In this document: in pieces, positions 18,060 to 26,368 of the stretch
How positions within the stretch are numbered: the first letter of the stretch is position 1
How the letters are laid out: each line of letters opens with the position of its first letter
Source: Spirosoma foliorum
GTDB taxonomy: Bacteria; Bacteroidota; Bacteroidia; Cytophagales; Spirosomataceae
DNA length: 64,000 nt
Assembly: GCF_014117325.1 (NCBI RefSeq)
Contig: NZ_CP059732.1
Span: 1,674,001 to 1,738,000 of the forward strand
Direction: 5' to 3'
Program-made: the position numbers and the translations under genes
The notes under the pieces: model-generated
The model's database searches: none
What the model saw: only the letters and a program-made list of their open reading frames with translations
Told to the model about the DNA's origin: nothing

Positions 18060-18133
18060 ATCCCGACGCAGGAGGGATCTTCGGTAGAGGGTTAGTTTAT
18101 GGACTCTACCGAAGATCCCTCCTGCGTCGGGAT
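18060..18133. repeat. Perfect 30-bp-arm palindrome (CCCGACGCAGGAGGGATC type)
   Basis: Two 30-base arms (18060-18089 and 18104-18133) are exactly complementary around a 14-base loop. The arm shares the pattern CCGACG..AGGAGG.ATCT with the palindrome at 37371-37451, so both belong to one dispersed family. A degenerate partial arm, CATCCCGACGTAGG, also occurs at 18001-18014. Between here and the oxidoreductase start at 18269 I see no gene. Confidence 0.85.
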
Positions 18134-18268
18134 GACAAAGAACTAATTATGACCCGATTATCGAAAGTTTAGATAAGCTCACTAGCACTCGTCCAAGCTA
18201 GATTTTATAGCATCTAGTTTGCAAAAACACTGATCCCTAACAGCACCTTTCAACTTTGTAGCCGTAAA

Positions 18269-20029
18269 ATGCCGACAACCCGACGAAATTTCCTGAAAGT
18301 ATCCGGCTTGAGTAGCCTTGCCCTTACTGCCGGAATTCCCGAAATCCACGCTGGTAGTAATAGCCCACTGGCCAAAAATGACTATGACCTCATTATTGTG
18401 GGGGCTACGCCCGGTGGCATTATGGCGGCCGTATCCGCTTCCCGATTAGGTAAAAAATCGCTAATTCTGGAGCGGACGGCCTATATTGGCGGCTTGCCTG
18501 CCAACGGTCTGGGAGCTACGGACATTGCCACACGGGGAGCTACGGGAGGATTGTTCGTCGAGTTTGTTAATCGGATTAAAGCGCATTACGTCGAGAAATA
18601 TGGGGCCGATTCGCAACAGGCCAAGGATTGCTCGGATGGGTACCATTTCGAACCATCGGTAGCGGCCAAAATCTTCGACGGTTTCCTGAAGGAAAGTCCC
18701 CATGCGACTGTGTTGACCATGCGCCAATTCGACTTTGAACCCGAGAACCTGACAATCCAGAATAATCGAATTCAAGGCATTCGGGTAACTAATCGAAACA
18801 CGAAAAAGGCCGAGACCTATACGGGCCGGTTCTTTATCGATGCTACTTACGAAGGCGATCTGATTGCGGCTGCGGCTGTGCCATTTTTTCTTGGACGGGA
18901 AGGCAAATCAGACTACAATGAAGTGGGTGCCGGACGGGTATACAAATATTGGGCTGGGCCAGAAGGCCCTGGTTCGACTTTTCAGGGCGATAACGCCGTT
19001 CAATCGTACAACTACCGCCTCTGCGTGACTAATGATCCGAAGATTCTGGTCAAGATTCAGAAACCGGCCCGGTACAACCGGGAAGAGTATGTGTCGATGA
19101 TTGGCGATGTGACATCGGGGCACTACACCGGTGTGGCGATGATGGAGCTTACGGATGCTCAAAAAGCAGAGAATCTGCGTCGGGTTAAAGCCGGTTTGCC
19201 GCCTGAAATTCCCGGTATGCCCAAAGGAATTGCCTGGCTGATGAACATGGTCAAGCTGCCGAATGGTAAAAACGATGGTAATAATCAGCACCATTCGTTC
19301 ATTTCGACAGACTTGCCGGAGGAAAACTGGCCGTACCCAACGTCCGGCTGGGAATGGCGTGATCGATTTGCCCAACGGCTTCGGGAGTATACAGAAGGCT
19401 TGTTCTATTTTGCGCAAAACGACCCGGCCTTGCCCGAATGGTTCCGAAAAGAATGCTCTGAATGGGGCTGGGCCAAAGATGAATACGCCGACAATGGCCA
19501 TTTCCCCCGGCAACTCTACGTTCGGGAAGGCCGCCGGATGAAGGGAAAATACATCTTCAAAGCGCAGGACGCGCAACCTGTTAAGCCGGGAGGGCGACCA
19601 CCAATTCATGCCGACAGCATCACGGCCAGTCACTACGCGCTCGATTCGCACGCGGTTCGGAAACGGGAAGTAGGCCGAATTCATTTGGATGGGTTTATTA
19701 GTTACCCGTCGGCTGTGTATACCGTCCCGTTTCGGGTGATGGTTCCGGATTCTCCATTGGAAAATTTGCTGGCTCCAGTTCCGGCATCGGCCACGCACAT
19801 CGGTTTTTCCACGCTTCGGATGGAGCCCTGCTGGATGGCGCTCGGTCAGGCGGCCGGAACGGCCGCTGCCATCTGTGTGCAGAAATCGCAATCGGTGCAT
19901 GCGTTGGCGGTTCCCGAACTGCAGAAGGCTCTGCTTCAGCAAAAAGCAATTCTGGTGTATAGTAAGGGGATGTCGACCGCAGATCCGAATTTTGAGGCTA
20001 ACCAACTGGCGCTTTTAACCGAAAAATGA
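18269..20029 (+). CDS. Tat-exported FAD-dependent oxidoreductase
   Basis: The 586-residue protein starts with a twin-arginine signal (TTRRNFLKVSG, then a hydrophobic run to about residue 28). The FAD-binding fold begins at DYDLIIVGATPGGIMAA (39-54) and has ERTAYIGG after the second strand. Later segments RQLYVREGRRMKG and DSHAVRKREVGRIH match the FAD-dependent oxidoreductase family typical of secreted Bacteroidota and Planctomycetes proteins. Export through Tat implies that it folds with flavin in the cytoplasm. Substrate unknown. The next gene is a paralogue with a Sec signal. A weak -7 element, CAACTTTG, occurs at 18251-18258. Confidence 0.88.
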   Translation: MPTTRRNFLKVSGLSSLALTAGIPEIHAGSNSPLAKNDYDLIIVGATPGGIMAAVSASRLGKKSLILERTAYIGGLPANGLGATDIATRGATGGLFVEFVNRIKAHYVEKYGADSQQAKDCSDGYHFEPSVAAKIFDGFLKESPHATVLTMRQFDFEPENLTIQNNRIQGIRVTNRNTKKAETYTGRFFIDATYEGDLIAAAAVPFFLGREGKSDYNEVGAGRVYKYWAGPEGPGSTFQGDNAVQSYNYRLCVTNDPKILVKIQKPARYNREEYVSMIGDVTSGHYTGVAMMELTDAQKAENLRRVKAGLPPEIPGMPKGIAWLMNMVKLPNGKNDGNNQHHSFISTDLPEENWPYPTSGWEWRDRFAQRLREYTEGLFYFAQNDPALPEWFRKECSEWGWAKDEYADNGHFPRQLYVREGRRMKGKYIFKAQDAQPVKPGGRPPIHADSITASHYALDSHAVRKREVGRIHLDGFISYPSAVYTVPFRVMVPDSPLENLLAPVPASATHIGFSTLRMEPCWMALGQAAGTAAAICVQKSQSVHALAVPELQKALLQQKAILVYSKGMSTADPNFEANQLALLTEK

Positions 20030-20092
20030 GATTTCGGGAAGGAGTTGCTTTGGTATCAAGGCAGCTCGTTAACTCGCCCGAGCCCTTAGTTT

Positions 20093-22093
20093 ATGCGATA
20101 CATACTCAATTGTTGTGTTTGTCTTTTAATCGCCTGCTCCGCTGTGGCCCAGCAGCAGGTCGATATTTGTGTTTATGGGGGTACCTCAGGTGGGGTCATA
20201 GCGGCTTATACTGCTCGGAAAGCCGGAAAAACGGTAATCCTGATCGAGCCGGGCAAGCATTTAGGGGGCATGACCTCTGGTGGGTTGGGGCTGACGGATA
20301 TTGGCAATAAATACGCCATTACTGGAATATCCCGCGATTATTACCGACGCATTGGCCAACATTACGGTAAGTTTGAACAGTGGATTTTTGAGCCCCATGT
20401 TGCCGAAGATTTATTCAACGAGTATGTCAAACGGGGCAAGGTGGATGTTCTGTTTTCTCATCGACTTTCGAGTGTAAAGAAAACCAGTGGGCAGATTCAG
20501 GAAATCGTTCTGGAAAACTCGGATCAACCGTCGGCCAAACGAACCATCCGGGCGAAAATGTTCATCGACTGTTCTTACGAAGGTGATTTAATGGCAAAAG
20601 CTGGCGTTTCGTACACGGTTGGCCGGGAGGATAATTCCAACTACAACGAAACCATCAGTGGCGTACAATTGATGACCGGGCACCAGCTTCCAGATGGTAT
20701 CGATCCTTACAAAACAGCGGGTAAGCCAGATTCTGGCCTACTTTGGGGCGTCAGTCCGGCGAAGCTAGAACCGAACGGAACAGGTGATACTAAGGTACAA
20801 GCCTACAATTACCGAATTTGTCTCTCGTCTAATCCGGCTAATCAAGTCCCTATTACGCGTCCTCCAGGCTATGATTCCACTCGATACGAACTGCTTGTGC
20901 GACTGCTGGCGGCTCAGCCCCAGAAACAAACGCTCAACGACTATTTCATCTGGAGTGGGATGCCCAATAGTAAAACCGACATTAACAATCGGAATGGTTT
21001 TTCGACCGATATGATCGGGATGAATTACGAGTATCCAGATGGGAACTACGCAAAACGGGCCGCTATTATTCGGGATCATGAATTGTATACCAAAGGATTA
21101 TTATACTTCTTTGGACATGACACTCGCGTTCCACAGGCGCTTCGGGAGCAAATGCTGAAATGGGGTTACCCTAAAGATGAATACACGGATAGCGGAAACT
21201 GGTCGCCACAACTTTACGTCCGGGAAGCGCGTCGGATGGTGGGCGCGTACGTTATGACGCAGGCCAATTGTCAGGGAAAAGAAGTGGTCACCGACGGCGT
21301 TGGCATGGCGGCTTATACCATGGATTCGCACAATATTCAACGTATTGTGATCGAGAAAGATGGTAAGAAAATGGCAAAAAATGAGGGTAATGTAGAAGTT
21401 GGCGGCTTTGGGCCGTACCCAATCGCCTACCGGGCGTTAATTCCCAAAGAAAGTGAATGTCAGAATCTGCTGGTTCCGGTTTGTTTGTCGGCTTCACACA
21501 TTGCCTATGGATCGATCCGAATGGAGCCGGTTTTTATGGTGCTGGGCCAGTCGACAGCGGTAGCGGCTGTTATGGCCATCGATGCGAAAACCAGTGTGCA
21601 AAAAGTGGATATAGTGAAGCTACAACAGACGCTAAAGGCAAACCCATTGGGCGATGGTAGTACGCCCGAAATTCTGGTGGATAATGAAAACCAGGCGCAA
21701 ACGACGATAACAGGACCGTGGCGGGTTGAGAATAAAAACAAAGGTGGATATGGCCCATCTTATCTGGTTTACGAAGGACAGGGTGGGGAAGCGGCCTCTG
21801 TTAAATTTAAGCCGGAGATTGTAAAAGCGGGTAACTACCACATTTACGCCTACTTCCCCCGGTTGGCCAAAACGGCCTCTGAGTTAGGCGTCACGGTTTC
21901 GGATGGTAAAACCAGTAAATCGATTCCGATTAGGCCCGCCGATATTGTTGTCGTTGGTCAAACCTCCGGTGAATGGGTCTCATTGGGTTCGTATGAGTTG
22001 CCTAAAGGACAGACATCATCGGTTGACATCGTAGTCAAGCAAGCGGATGGCCCCGTGGCGGCTGATGCGATTTTGTTTGTTCCGACGTTTTGA
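20093..22093 (+). CDS. Secreted FAD-dependent oxidoreductase with C-terminal golvesin/CBM-like domain
   Basis: The 666-residue protein has a Sec signal (SAVAQ-Q at about 20), then a FAD-binding domain (VDICVYGGTSGGVIAA, LIEPGKHLGGMTSGGLG). Collinear landmarks with the upstream paralogue are SYEGDLMAKAGV, RQL/PQLYVREARRM and MDSHNIQR. From about residue 545 a beta-sandwich domain follows (GPWRVENKNKGGYGPSYLVY through QADGPVAADAILFVP), resembling the golvesin/xanthan-lyase carbohydrate-binding domain. The enzyme may therefore act on a polymer or sugar surface. The substrate is not evident. The gene follows the upstream paralogue after 63 bases. Confidence 0.87.
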   Translation: MRYILNCCVCLLIACSAVAQQQVDICVYGGTSGGVIAAYTARKAGKTVILIEPGKHLGGMTSGGLGLTDIGNKYAITGISRDYYRRIGQHYGKFEQWIFEPHVAEDLFNEYVKRGKVDVLFSHRLSSVKKTSGQIQEIVLENSDQPSAKRTIRAKMFIDCSYEGDLMAKAGVSYTVGREDNSNYNETISGVQLMTGHQLPDGIDPYKTAGKPDSGLLWGVSPAKLEPNGTGDTKVQAYNYRICLSSNPANQVPITRPPGYDSTRYELLVRLLAAQPQKQTLNDYFIWSGMPNSKTDINNRNGFSTDMIGMNYEYPDGNYAKRAAIIRDHELYTKGLLYFFGHDTRVPQALREQMLKWGYPKDEYTDSGNWSPQLYVREARRMVGAYVMTQANCQGKEVVTDGVGMAAYTMDSHNIQRIVIEKDGKKMAKNEGNVEVGGFGPYPIAYRALIPKESECQNLLVPVCLSASHIAYGSIRMEPVFMVLGQSTAVAAVMAIDAKTSVQKVDIVKLQQTLKANPLGDGSTPEILVDNENQAQTTITGPWRVENKNKGGYGPSYLVYEGQGGEAASVKFKPEIVKAGNYHIYAYFPRLAKTASELGVTVSDGKTSKSIPIRPADIVVVGQTSGEWVSLGSYELPKGQTSSVDIVVKQADGPVAADAILFVPTF

Positions 22094-22108
22094 TTTTCAG
22101 GCGTACTA

Positions 22109-22154
22109 AAGCAAAAAGAGCGATAGCTGTCCTAAGCTATCGCTCTTTTTGCTT
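22109..22154. terminator. Bidirectional terminator hairpin
   Basis: A perfect 20-bp stem (22109-22128 with 22135-22154) surrounds the loop GTCCTA, with A-rich and T-rich flanks on both sides. It lies between the convergent FAD oxidoreductase and the Ala/Lys-rich protein gene and can end transcription from either side. Confidence 0.92.
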
Positions 22155-22171
22155 CGTTCGGTAGTCAACTA

Positions 22172-22507
22172 TTAATTGTCGACTTTTTTTGCTTCACCAC
22201 TAATGGCTCTCCCAGTAGCTTTAGTGGCCTTGGTCACTGCCCGACCGGTGGCTTTCGCACCAGTTGCTACAGCTTTGCCAGTCGCTTTTCCAGCTTTTCC
22301 AACGGCTTTCCCGGTGGCTCGGCCAGCTGTACCAACCGCGTGTGCGCCATCGGCAACACCGGTTTCAACTTTATCGCCGACCTTCTTGACGTCTTCTCTG
22401 GTTTTTTCTTTGCGGGCTGCTTTAACAGCCGCTGGGTCATCCTGAGCCAGGGCACTTGTTGCTAAAGCCGCACAAAATACAATCGATAAAAGCATTTTCG
22501 TTTTCAT
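22172..22507 (-). CDS. Secreted Ala/Lys-rich repeat protein of unknown function
   Basis: ATG 22507 gives 111 residues: a signal peptide MKTKMLLSIVFCAALATSALAQ, then a low-complexity domain made of the repeat GKA/TGK-AV, TGR-AV. It contains no Cys or Trp, is strongly basic and helix-forming, and resembles histone-H1-like or LEA-like tails rather than an enzyme. A longer frame starting at 22579 exists but adds residues before the signal peptide, so the internal start is preferred. I do not recognise the family. Exported basic repeats could bind DNA, polysaccharide or the cell wall; this is speculation. Confidence 0.7.
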   Translation of the reverse strand: MKTKMLLSIVFCAALATSALAQDDPAAVKAARKEKTREDVKKVGDKVETGVADGAHAVGTAGRATGKAVGKAGKATGKAVATGAKATGRAVTKATKATGRAISGEAKKVDN

Positions 22508-22672
22508 AACGTTTTGTCTGTAAGTAACGGAGTTGTGCTCCCAATAAGTTAATTGTACAGGAAACATAACCGCCTTCATTGGTTGATTGTTTTTCGGGTG
22601 CCTCAGGAAGGAAGTGTAACGAGGGTAGCTTTCAGTCTGGTTGTGAATAGATCTGAAAAATATGAAGGTGAC

Positions 22673-22951
22673 ATGGATATATTACATTGTAGTCGCTGTG
22701 GTCATGACATTGCCATACCAGAACTAAATAGCACGCAGCGAACCCGCTTGCTAATGCTTCATCGAGAAGGGAAAAGTTTATTTGCAGTCGAATACCTACT
22801 AGACTCATGTAGCTTAACCCATGTTCAGGCCAAAGCTATAGTCGCCCATTTAACTCCTCGTCAGAACGAGTGTCATCGCTGCAATTATGATACATTGACA
22901 GAAGGAAATACAATATGCCCCAAATGTAAATCAGTGAACCTGAATTGGTGA
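22673..22951 (+). CDS. Small zinc-ribbon-like protein
   Basis: From ATG 22673 (preceded by GAAGGTGAC, a fair ribosome-binding site) the product is 92 residues. CxxC pairs occur at Cys6/Cys9 (HCSRCGHD), Cys67/Cys70 (CHRCNYD) and Cys82/Cys85 (CPKC), the last two forming a rubredoxin-like zinc knuckle. The middle section, from LNSTQRTRLLMLHREGK to HVQAKAIVAHL, is helical. The longer frame from 22553 has no extra conserved features. Probably a cytoplasmic metal-binding protein; function unknown. It is divergent from the Ala/Lys-rich secreted protein gene. Confidence 0.65.
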   Translation: MDILHCSRCGHDIAIPELNSTQRTRLLMLHREGKSLFAVEYLLDSCSLTHVQAKAIVAHLTPRQNECHRCNYDTLTEGNTICPKCKSVNLNW

Positions 22952-22972
22952 GGTTTACATTCGACAAAAAAA

Positions 22973-23368
22973 TCAATTCGCTCCCTTACTTAGTATATAT
23001 TCTTCGGGGCCTTTAGCAGACTCCGTCGCAGCAGTTAAAATAAACTCCTGTTCGGACTTTTCTGTAAGAACAGGACGTGAAAAATGACCTACCTGGATAA
23101 CAAAGTAATAATGTTTATTGGGTGAAAAATGTAGAAAATAGGGTTTATTGTCAATGATAAAGCCCAAACTATCGCCCGCTGGCTGAATGATTACCCAAGT
23201 CCGTGACTTGATCCGGATCGGGTTCTTAGGATCGATCGTCGTTTTTAGTTCGGCACTCATGCCAATCATTGAGTTCAAGAAGTGGATTTTTGTAGCTGGC
23301 AAGACTTGGGCCTGACCATTAATGCTCAATAAACAAATGCTGATTATAATTCCGATCAATGTCTTCAT
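22973..23368 (-). CDS. Secreted protein of unknown function
   Basis: 131 residues with a clear signal peptide (MKTLIGIIISICLLSINGQAQ) and a beta-rich mature part of about 110 residues (KSRTWVIIQPAGDSLGFIIDNKPYFLHFSPNKHYYFVIQ). It contains no Cys and no motif I recognise. The gene converges on the zinc-ribbon gene with a 21-base gap and has no obvious operon partner apart from a gene remnant upstream at 23410-23547. Reading frame, signal peptide and composition support a real gene. Confidence 0.65.
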   Translation of the reverse strand: MKTLIGIIISICLLSINGQAQVLPATKIHFLNSMIGMSAELKTTIDPKNPIRIKSRTWVIIQPAGDSLGFIIDNKPYFLHFSPNKHYYFVIQVGHFSRPVLTEKSEQEFILTAATESAKGPEEYILSKGAN

Positions 23369-23409
23369 TCTTATCTATGTTGAAAAGTGGCATTTTAGCT
23401 GGTTGGGGA

Positions 23410-23547
23410 CTACTGGTACTGCACTGTTTTGAGAGACGTTAGCTTAGCAAGTGTACGTTGCAACACCACATCGGCACTGTCAGGCAGAGCTGGGTGATAA
23501 AATGCTATTAGTAATGCAATAACAGGTAGAGACAATACTATTTTCAT
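23410..23547 (-). pseudogene. 45-codon remnant with signal peptide (thioredoxin-like/TlpA-type N-terminus)
   Basis: ATG 23547 opens MKIVLSLPVIALLIAFYHPA, a plausible signal peptide. The mature piece ADVVLQRTLAKLTSLKTVQY follows, and then a stop. That segment resembles the start of exported Bacteroidota TlpA/thioredoxin-like or lipoprotein-sorting-like proteins, which normally have 300 or more residues. The stop and the absence of any continuation suggest a decayed gene. The remaining bases of the 314-base gap (23369-23682) show nothing else. The family link is tentative. Confidence 0.5.
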
Positions 23548-23682
23548 ACGCAGTAATGATAACCGATTTTATGTCTAACCGGTATAGCACAAAGACGACG
23601 GACTGTCTGCTGCTATTGCATTCCAGTCAACGAAATTCATTGTATTACGAATGATTACCAGAAGTAGGATTAAAACGTTGGG

Positions 23683-25545
23683 CTAATCCAACGTAAGTGG
23701 CTTTGCCCAATGATCTTCCGTCAAATTTGTGTTTTGTTGAGCCTGTTTATCTAAAAAATAATTGCCAATGACCAGATAGTCCATATCGGTTTGCATAAAG
23801 CACTGTAAGGCATCCTCCGGACTACCAACAATCGGTTCTCCGCGCACATTAAAACTGGTATTCACCAGAACACCACACCCCGTTAATTCATCGAAAACGG
23901 TGAGCAAGCGATAAAAAAGTGAATTTGTTTCGGGCGTAACCGTATGTAGCCGAGCCGTATAATCCAGGTGTGTAACGGCCGGTATATCGGATCGAACGGC
24001 GGCAAGTCGATTTTCCAGCGGTAATTGCTTTTCAGTTATCGGTTTCTGGCGGTCTTTTTTGATCGTGGCTACCCACAGCATATAAGCTGATGAACCTTGC
24101 CAATCAAAATAAGTAGCGGCATCTTCCAGTCGAACGCTGGGCGCAAACGGTCGAAAACTTTCCCGAAACTTGATCTTAACATTCATTCGCTGTTGAATGG
24201 TCGGGTTAGATGCATCGGCTAAAATACTTCGATTCCCTAAAGCGCGTGGGCCGAACTCCATCCGGCCCTGAAACCAGCCAACCACGTTGCCTTCCTGTAA
24301 CTTAGTCGCCGTGCGTTTTAGTAGTTGTTCAGTATCAGTCAGATACTCGGATGCCATAGCAAATTTTTGGAGAGCCACCCGGATCTGCTGATCTGAAAAT
24401 GAAGGCCCTAGGTAAGCGCCCTGCATGGAATCTGGACTGTCTATCTGCCGACTAACCCGCTCGTGATTAAGGTAATAAGCAGCCAGTGCGGCTCCCAGGG
24501 CTCCGCCAGAATCGCCAGCCGCTGGTTGAATCCAGATATCAGTAAACAGATTTGCTTGCCGTATCTTGGCATTCGCAACGCAGTTCAAGGCAACTCCACC
24601 AGCAAGTACGAGATTGTTACAGCCAGTTAGTTGTTTGGCCGTGGCTGCTAGTTTAACCATAATTTCTTCGGTCACATCCTGAATGGCCAGAGCCAGATTC
24701 ATGTGTGCCTGACTGAGAGTCGACTCCGGTTGCCGACGAGGAAAACCAAACAGGCTCTCCCATTTTGCATCATCCGTCATTTGTAGATCACTGGCAAAAC
24801 GGAAATAAGCCATGTTGAGCAGGAAGGAACCGTCGGCCCGAATGTCGATCAGGTCGCTTTTTATTTTCTCGCGATAAACCCTTGTTTGCTCACTATCAGC
24901 ATAGCCATAGGGTGCCAGCCCCATCACCTTGTATTCGCCACTATTCACTTTGAAGCCGAGGTAAAAGGTGAAGGCAGAGTACAGTAAACCTAATGAATGG
25001 GGAAACTGTAGCTCTTTAAGAAATCGGATCGATTTGCCAGAACCCAGTCCAATGGCCGTTGTTGTCCACTCCCCAACCCCATCCACGGTAAGAATAGCGG
25101 CTTCTTCGAAAGGCGAGGGGTAAAAAGCACTGGCAGCATGCGCCAGATGATGTTCGGAGAATAGAATAGGCACTTTAATTTTACCAAGCGGTGCTAGTTC
25201 CTTTCGAATTAGTCGCTTCATAAACAGCTTGTCCGTCAGCCAAACAGGTATGGCTTTCAGAAAGCTTCGTAAGCCTGCTGGCGCAACGGCATGATACGTT
25301 TCCAGGAGTCGCTCAAATGTCAAAAAAGGTTTATCGTAAAAGGCAATGATCGATACCTCATCGAACCGTATTCCGGCTTCGGCGAGTACATACGAAATTG
25401 CCTGAAGGGGGAACGCTGGGTCGTGTTTTGTCCGGGTAAAACGCTCTTCCTGCGCGGCTGCCACTAGTTTACCACCGATGACTAATGCCGCTGCACTATC
25501 ATGATAAAATGCGGAGATACCCAGCACAATCGGTGGTTTATCCAT
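23683..25545 (-). CDS. Carbamoyltransferase, NodU/CmcH family
   Basis: The 620-residue protein has the family's two domains. The N-terminal HSP70/YrdC-like carbamoyltransferase fold begins ILGISAFYHDSAAALV, with EERFTRTKHDPAFP and the metal-binding EHHLAHAASAFYPSPF and DGVGEW. The C-terminal domain carries GRMEFGPRALGNRSILADA. The family transfers carbamoyl phosphate to hydroxyls of sugars or natural products (nodulation factors, cephalosporins, saxitoxin). The next two genes, DUF5989 and SxtJ, form a conserved trio with it in many bacteria. The acceptor here is unknown, and no glycosyltransferase lies next to it. Confidence 0.93.
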   Translation of the reverse strand: MDKPPIVLGISAFYHDSAAALVIGGKLVAAAQEERFTRTKHDPAFPLQAISYVLAEAGIRFDEVSIIAFYDKPFLTFERLLETYHAVAPAGLRSFLKAIPVWLTDKLFMKRLIRKELAPLGKIKVPILFSEHHLAHAASAFYPSPFEEAAILTVDGVGEWTTTAIGLGSGKSIRFLKELQFPHSLGLLYSAFTFYLGFKVNSGEYKVMGLAPYGYADSEQTRVYREKIKSDLIDIRADGSFLLNMAYFRFASDLQMTDDAKWESLFGFPRRQPESTLSQAHMNLALAIQDVTEEIMVKLAATAKQLTGCNNLVLAGGVALNCVANAKIRQANLFTDIWIQPAAGDSGGALGAALAAYYLNHERVSRQIDSPDSMQGAYLGPSFSDQQIRVALQKFAMASEYLTDTEQLLKRTATKLQEGNVVGWFQGRMEFGPRALGNRSILADASNPTIQQRMNVKIKFRESFRPFAPSVRLEDAATYFDWQGSSAYMLWVATIKKDRQKPITEKQLPLENRLAAVRSDIPAVTHLDYTARLHTVTPETNSLFYRLLTVFDELTGCGVLVNTSFNVRGEPIVGSPEDALQCFMQTDMDYLVIGNYFLDKQAQQNTNLTEDHWAKPLTLD

Positions 25546-25548
25546 TAC

Positions 25549-25698
25549 TCAGAACAGCGAGTAAATTAACGGTGCTAGCGCTGAACCCGCCGTAAAGACC
25601 GACAAAGCCCCTAAAATCAACAAAAGGAAAATCAATGGGTATAACCAGTAGCGTTTACGGGTTCGTAGGAAAAGCCAAAACTCGCTTAAAAATTCCAT
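25549..25698 (-). CDS. DUF5989 small membrane protein
   Basis: A 49-residue frame missed by longer cut-offs: MEFLSEFWLFLRTRKRYWLY followed by one hydrophobic helix ending APLIYSLF. This N-terminus is diagnostic of the DUF5989 family, which accompanies carbamoyltransferases. The stop is 3 bases before the carbamoyltransferase start, and the start is 11 bases after the SxtJ-like stop, so the three are one operon. It is probably a membrane partner or anchor of the complex; its role has not been established to my knowledge. Confidence 0.85.
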   Translation of the reverse strand: MEFLSEFWLFLRTRKRYWLYPLIFLLLILGALSVFTAGSALAPLIYSLF

Positions 25699-25709
25699 AG
25701 AGGGTTCGG

Positions 25710-26105
25710 TCAAAAAGGGTATTTCAGATCGGAAGCCTGATAGGTGTGCTCCCGGTTTATAAATACAGAATCACTACTTTTCTTAAACTCCTTTACTCGG
25801 AATGTATCGCTTCCCAATATTTTTCGGAGCCAGGCAACAGGAATTACGACTACCACAAAGAGTAAAACTAAAAGCACGTTGGCCGTAATTTTACCCAACA
25901 ATTGTCCTAAAGCAAACCAGATTATCGCCACGGGAAAAAATGCCCAGGGGACTAATAAGGTGATGAGTGTAGCCACCAATGAGGCCTTATACCAGATTAG
26001 CTGCTCTTGCTGTAGTCCTGCGAGCAGGCATCCGGCAATGACCAGCAAACCCATTTCACGAACTTGCCGTTTTCCAATGATAGGGATGCTAAACCAATTA
26101 GCCAT
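25710..26105 (-). CDS. SxtJ-family membrane protein
   Basis: The 131-residue protein has about three transmembrane segments (residues 16-32, 40-62 and 70-93), then a polar tail with WLRKILGSDTFRVKEF, a conserved SxtJ feature. SxtJ was named in the saxitoxin cluster, but it is widespread beside NodU-type carbamoyltransferases and DUF5989. It is the first gene of the minus-strand trio. The upstream 292 bases (26106-26397) hold only the divergent promoter region of the sigma factor. Confidence 0.85.
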   Translation of the reverse strand: MANWFSIPIIGKRQVREMGLLVIAGCLLAGLQQEQLIWYKASLVATLITLLVPWAFFPVAIIWFALGQLLGKITANVLLVLLFVVVVIPVAWLRKILGSDTFRVKEFKKSSDSVFINREHTYQASDLKYPF

Positions 26106-26368
26106 AAATGCAGTAATACAGTTGAGTTATCGTGGTTGAAATAATAAAAGAGGGCCTCATCAAGAATATCCTCTTCACTGGGCGCACCTTGTCAAAATGG
26201 AGGGAGAAAAGTTACTAAAACTGGCTTTATCTAAAGCTCATTTTTCCTGCTTTAACGGTTAAGTATTTCAGAAAGCTTAAAACTGTTAGGCTTATGATAA
26301 AACCTGGCCTCTAAATATTTTATTAAAAATTCACCATCCGATCAATATAAAATTATAGACGTGGTCTT

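Larger units (their letters stand above)
16771..18231. mobile_element. IS110-family insertion element (approximate limits)
   Basis: The limits shown are a 12-bp exact inverted repeat, AGTGTTTTTGCA at 16771-16782 and its complement at 18220-18231, each with a nearby CTAGA/TCTAG. The resulting 1461 bp is a normal IS110/IS1111 length, and IS1111-type members carry short subterminal inverted repeats. Against these limits, IS110-group elements often have no inverted repeats, and the span includes a palindrome (18060-18133) of a type found elsewhere in the window. No target duplication is expected for this family. The presence of the element is sure; its ends are not. Confidence 0.6.

Noticed and set aside
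18908..20005. A 365-codon open frame on the minus strand
   Set aside because: It lies wholly antisense to the well-conserved FAD oxidoreductase, has no recognisable domain or signal, and its composition is that of a shadow frame.
22109..22154. Perfect 20-bp stem as part of the dispersed foldback families
   Set aside because: It has poly-A/poly-T flanks between convergent genes and shares no sequence with the other palindromes, so it is a normal bidirectional terminator.
23683..26105. Start of a saxitoxin-like biosynthetic cluster because of SxtJ and a carbamoyltransferase
   Set aside because: Only the widespread carbamoyltransferase/DUF5989/SxtJ trio is present; no polyketide-like or other sxt genes lie around it.
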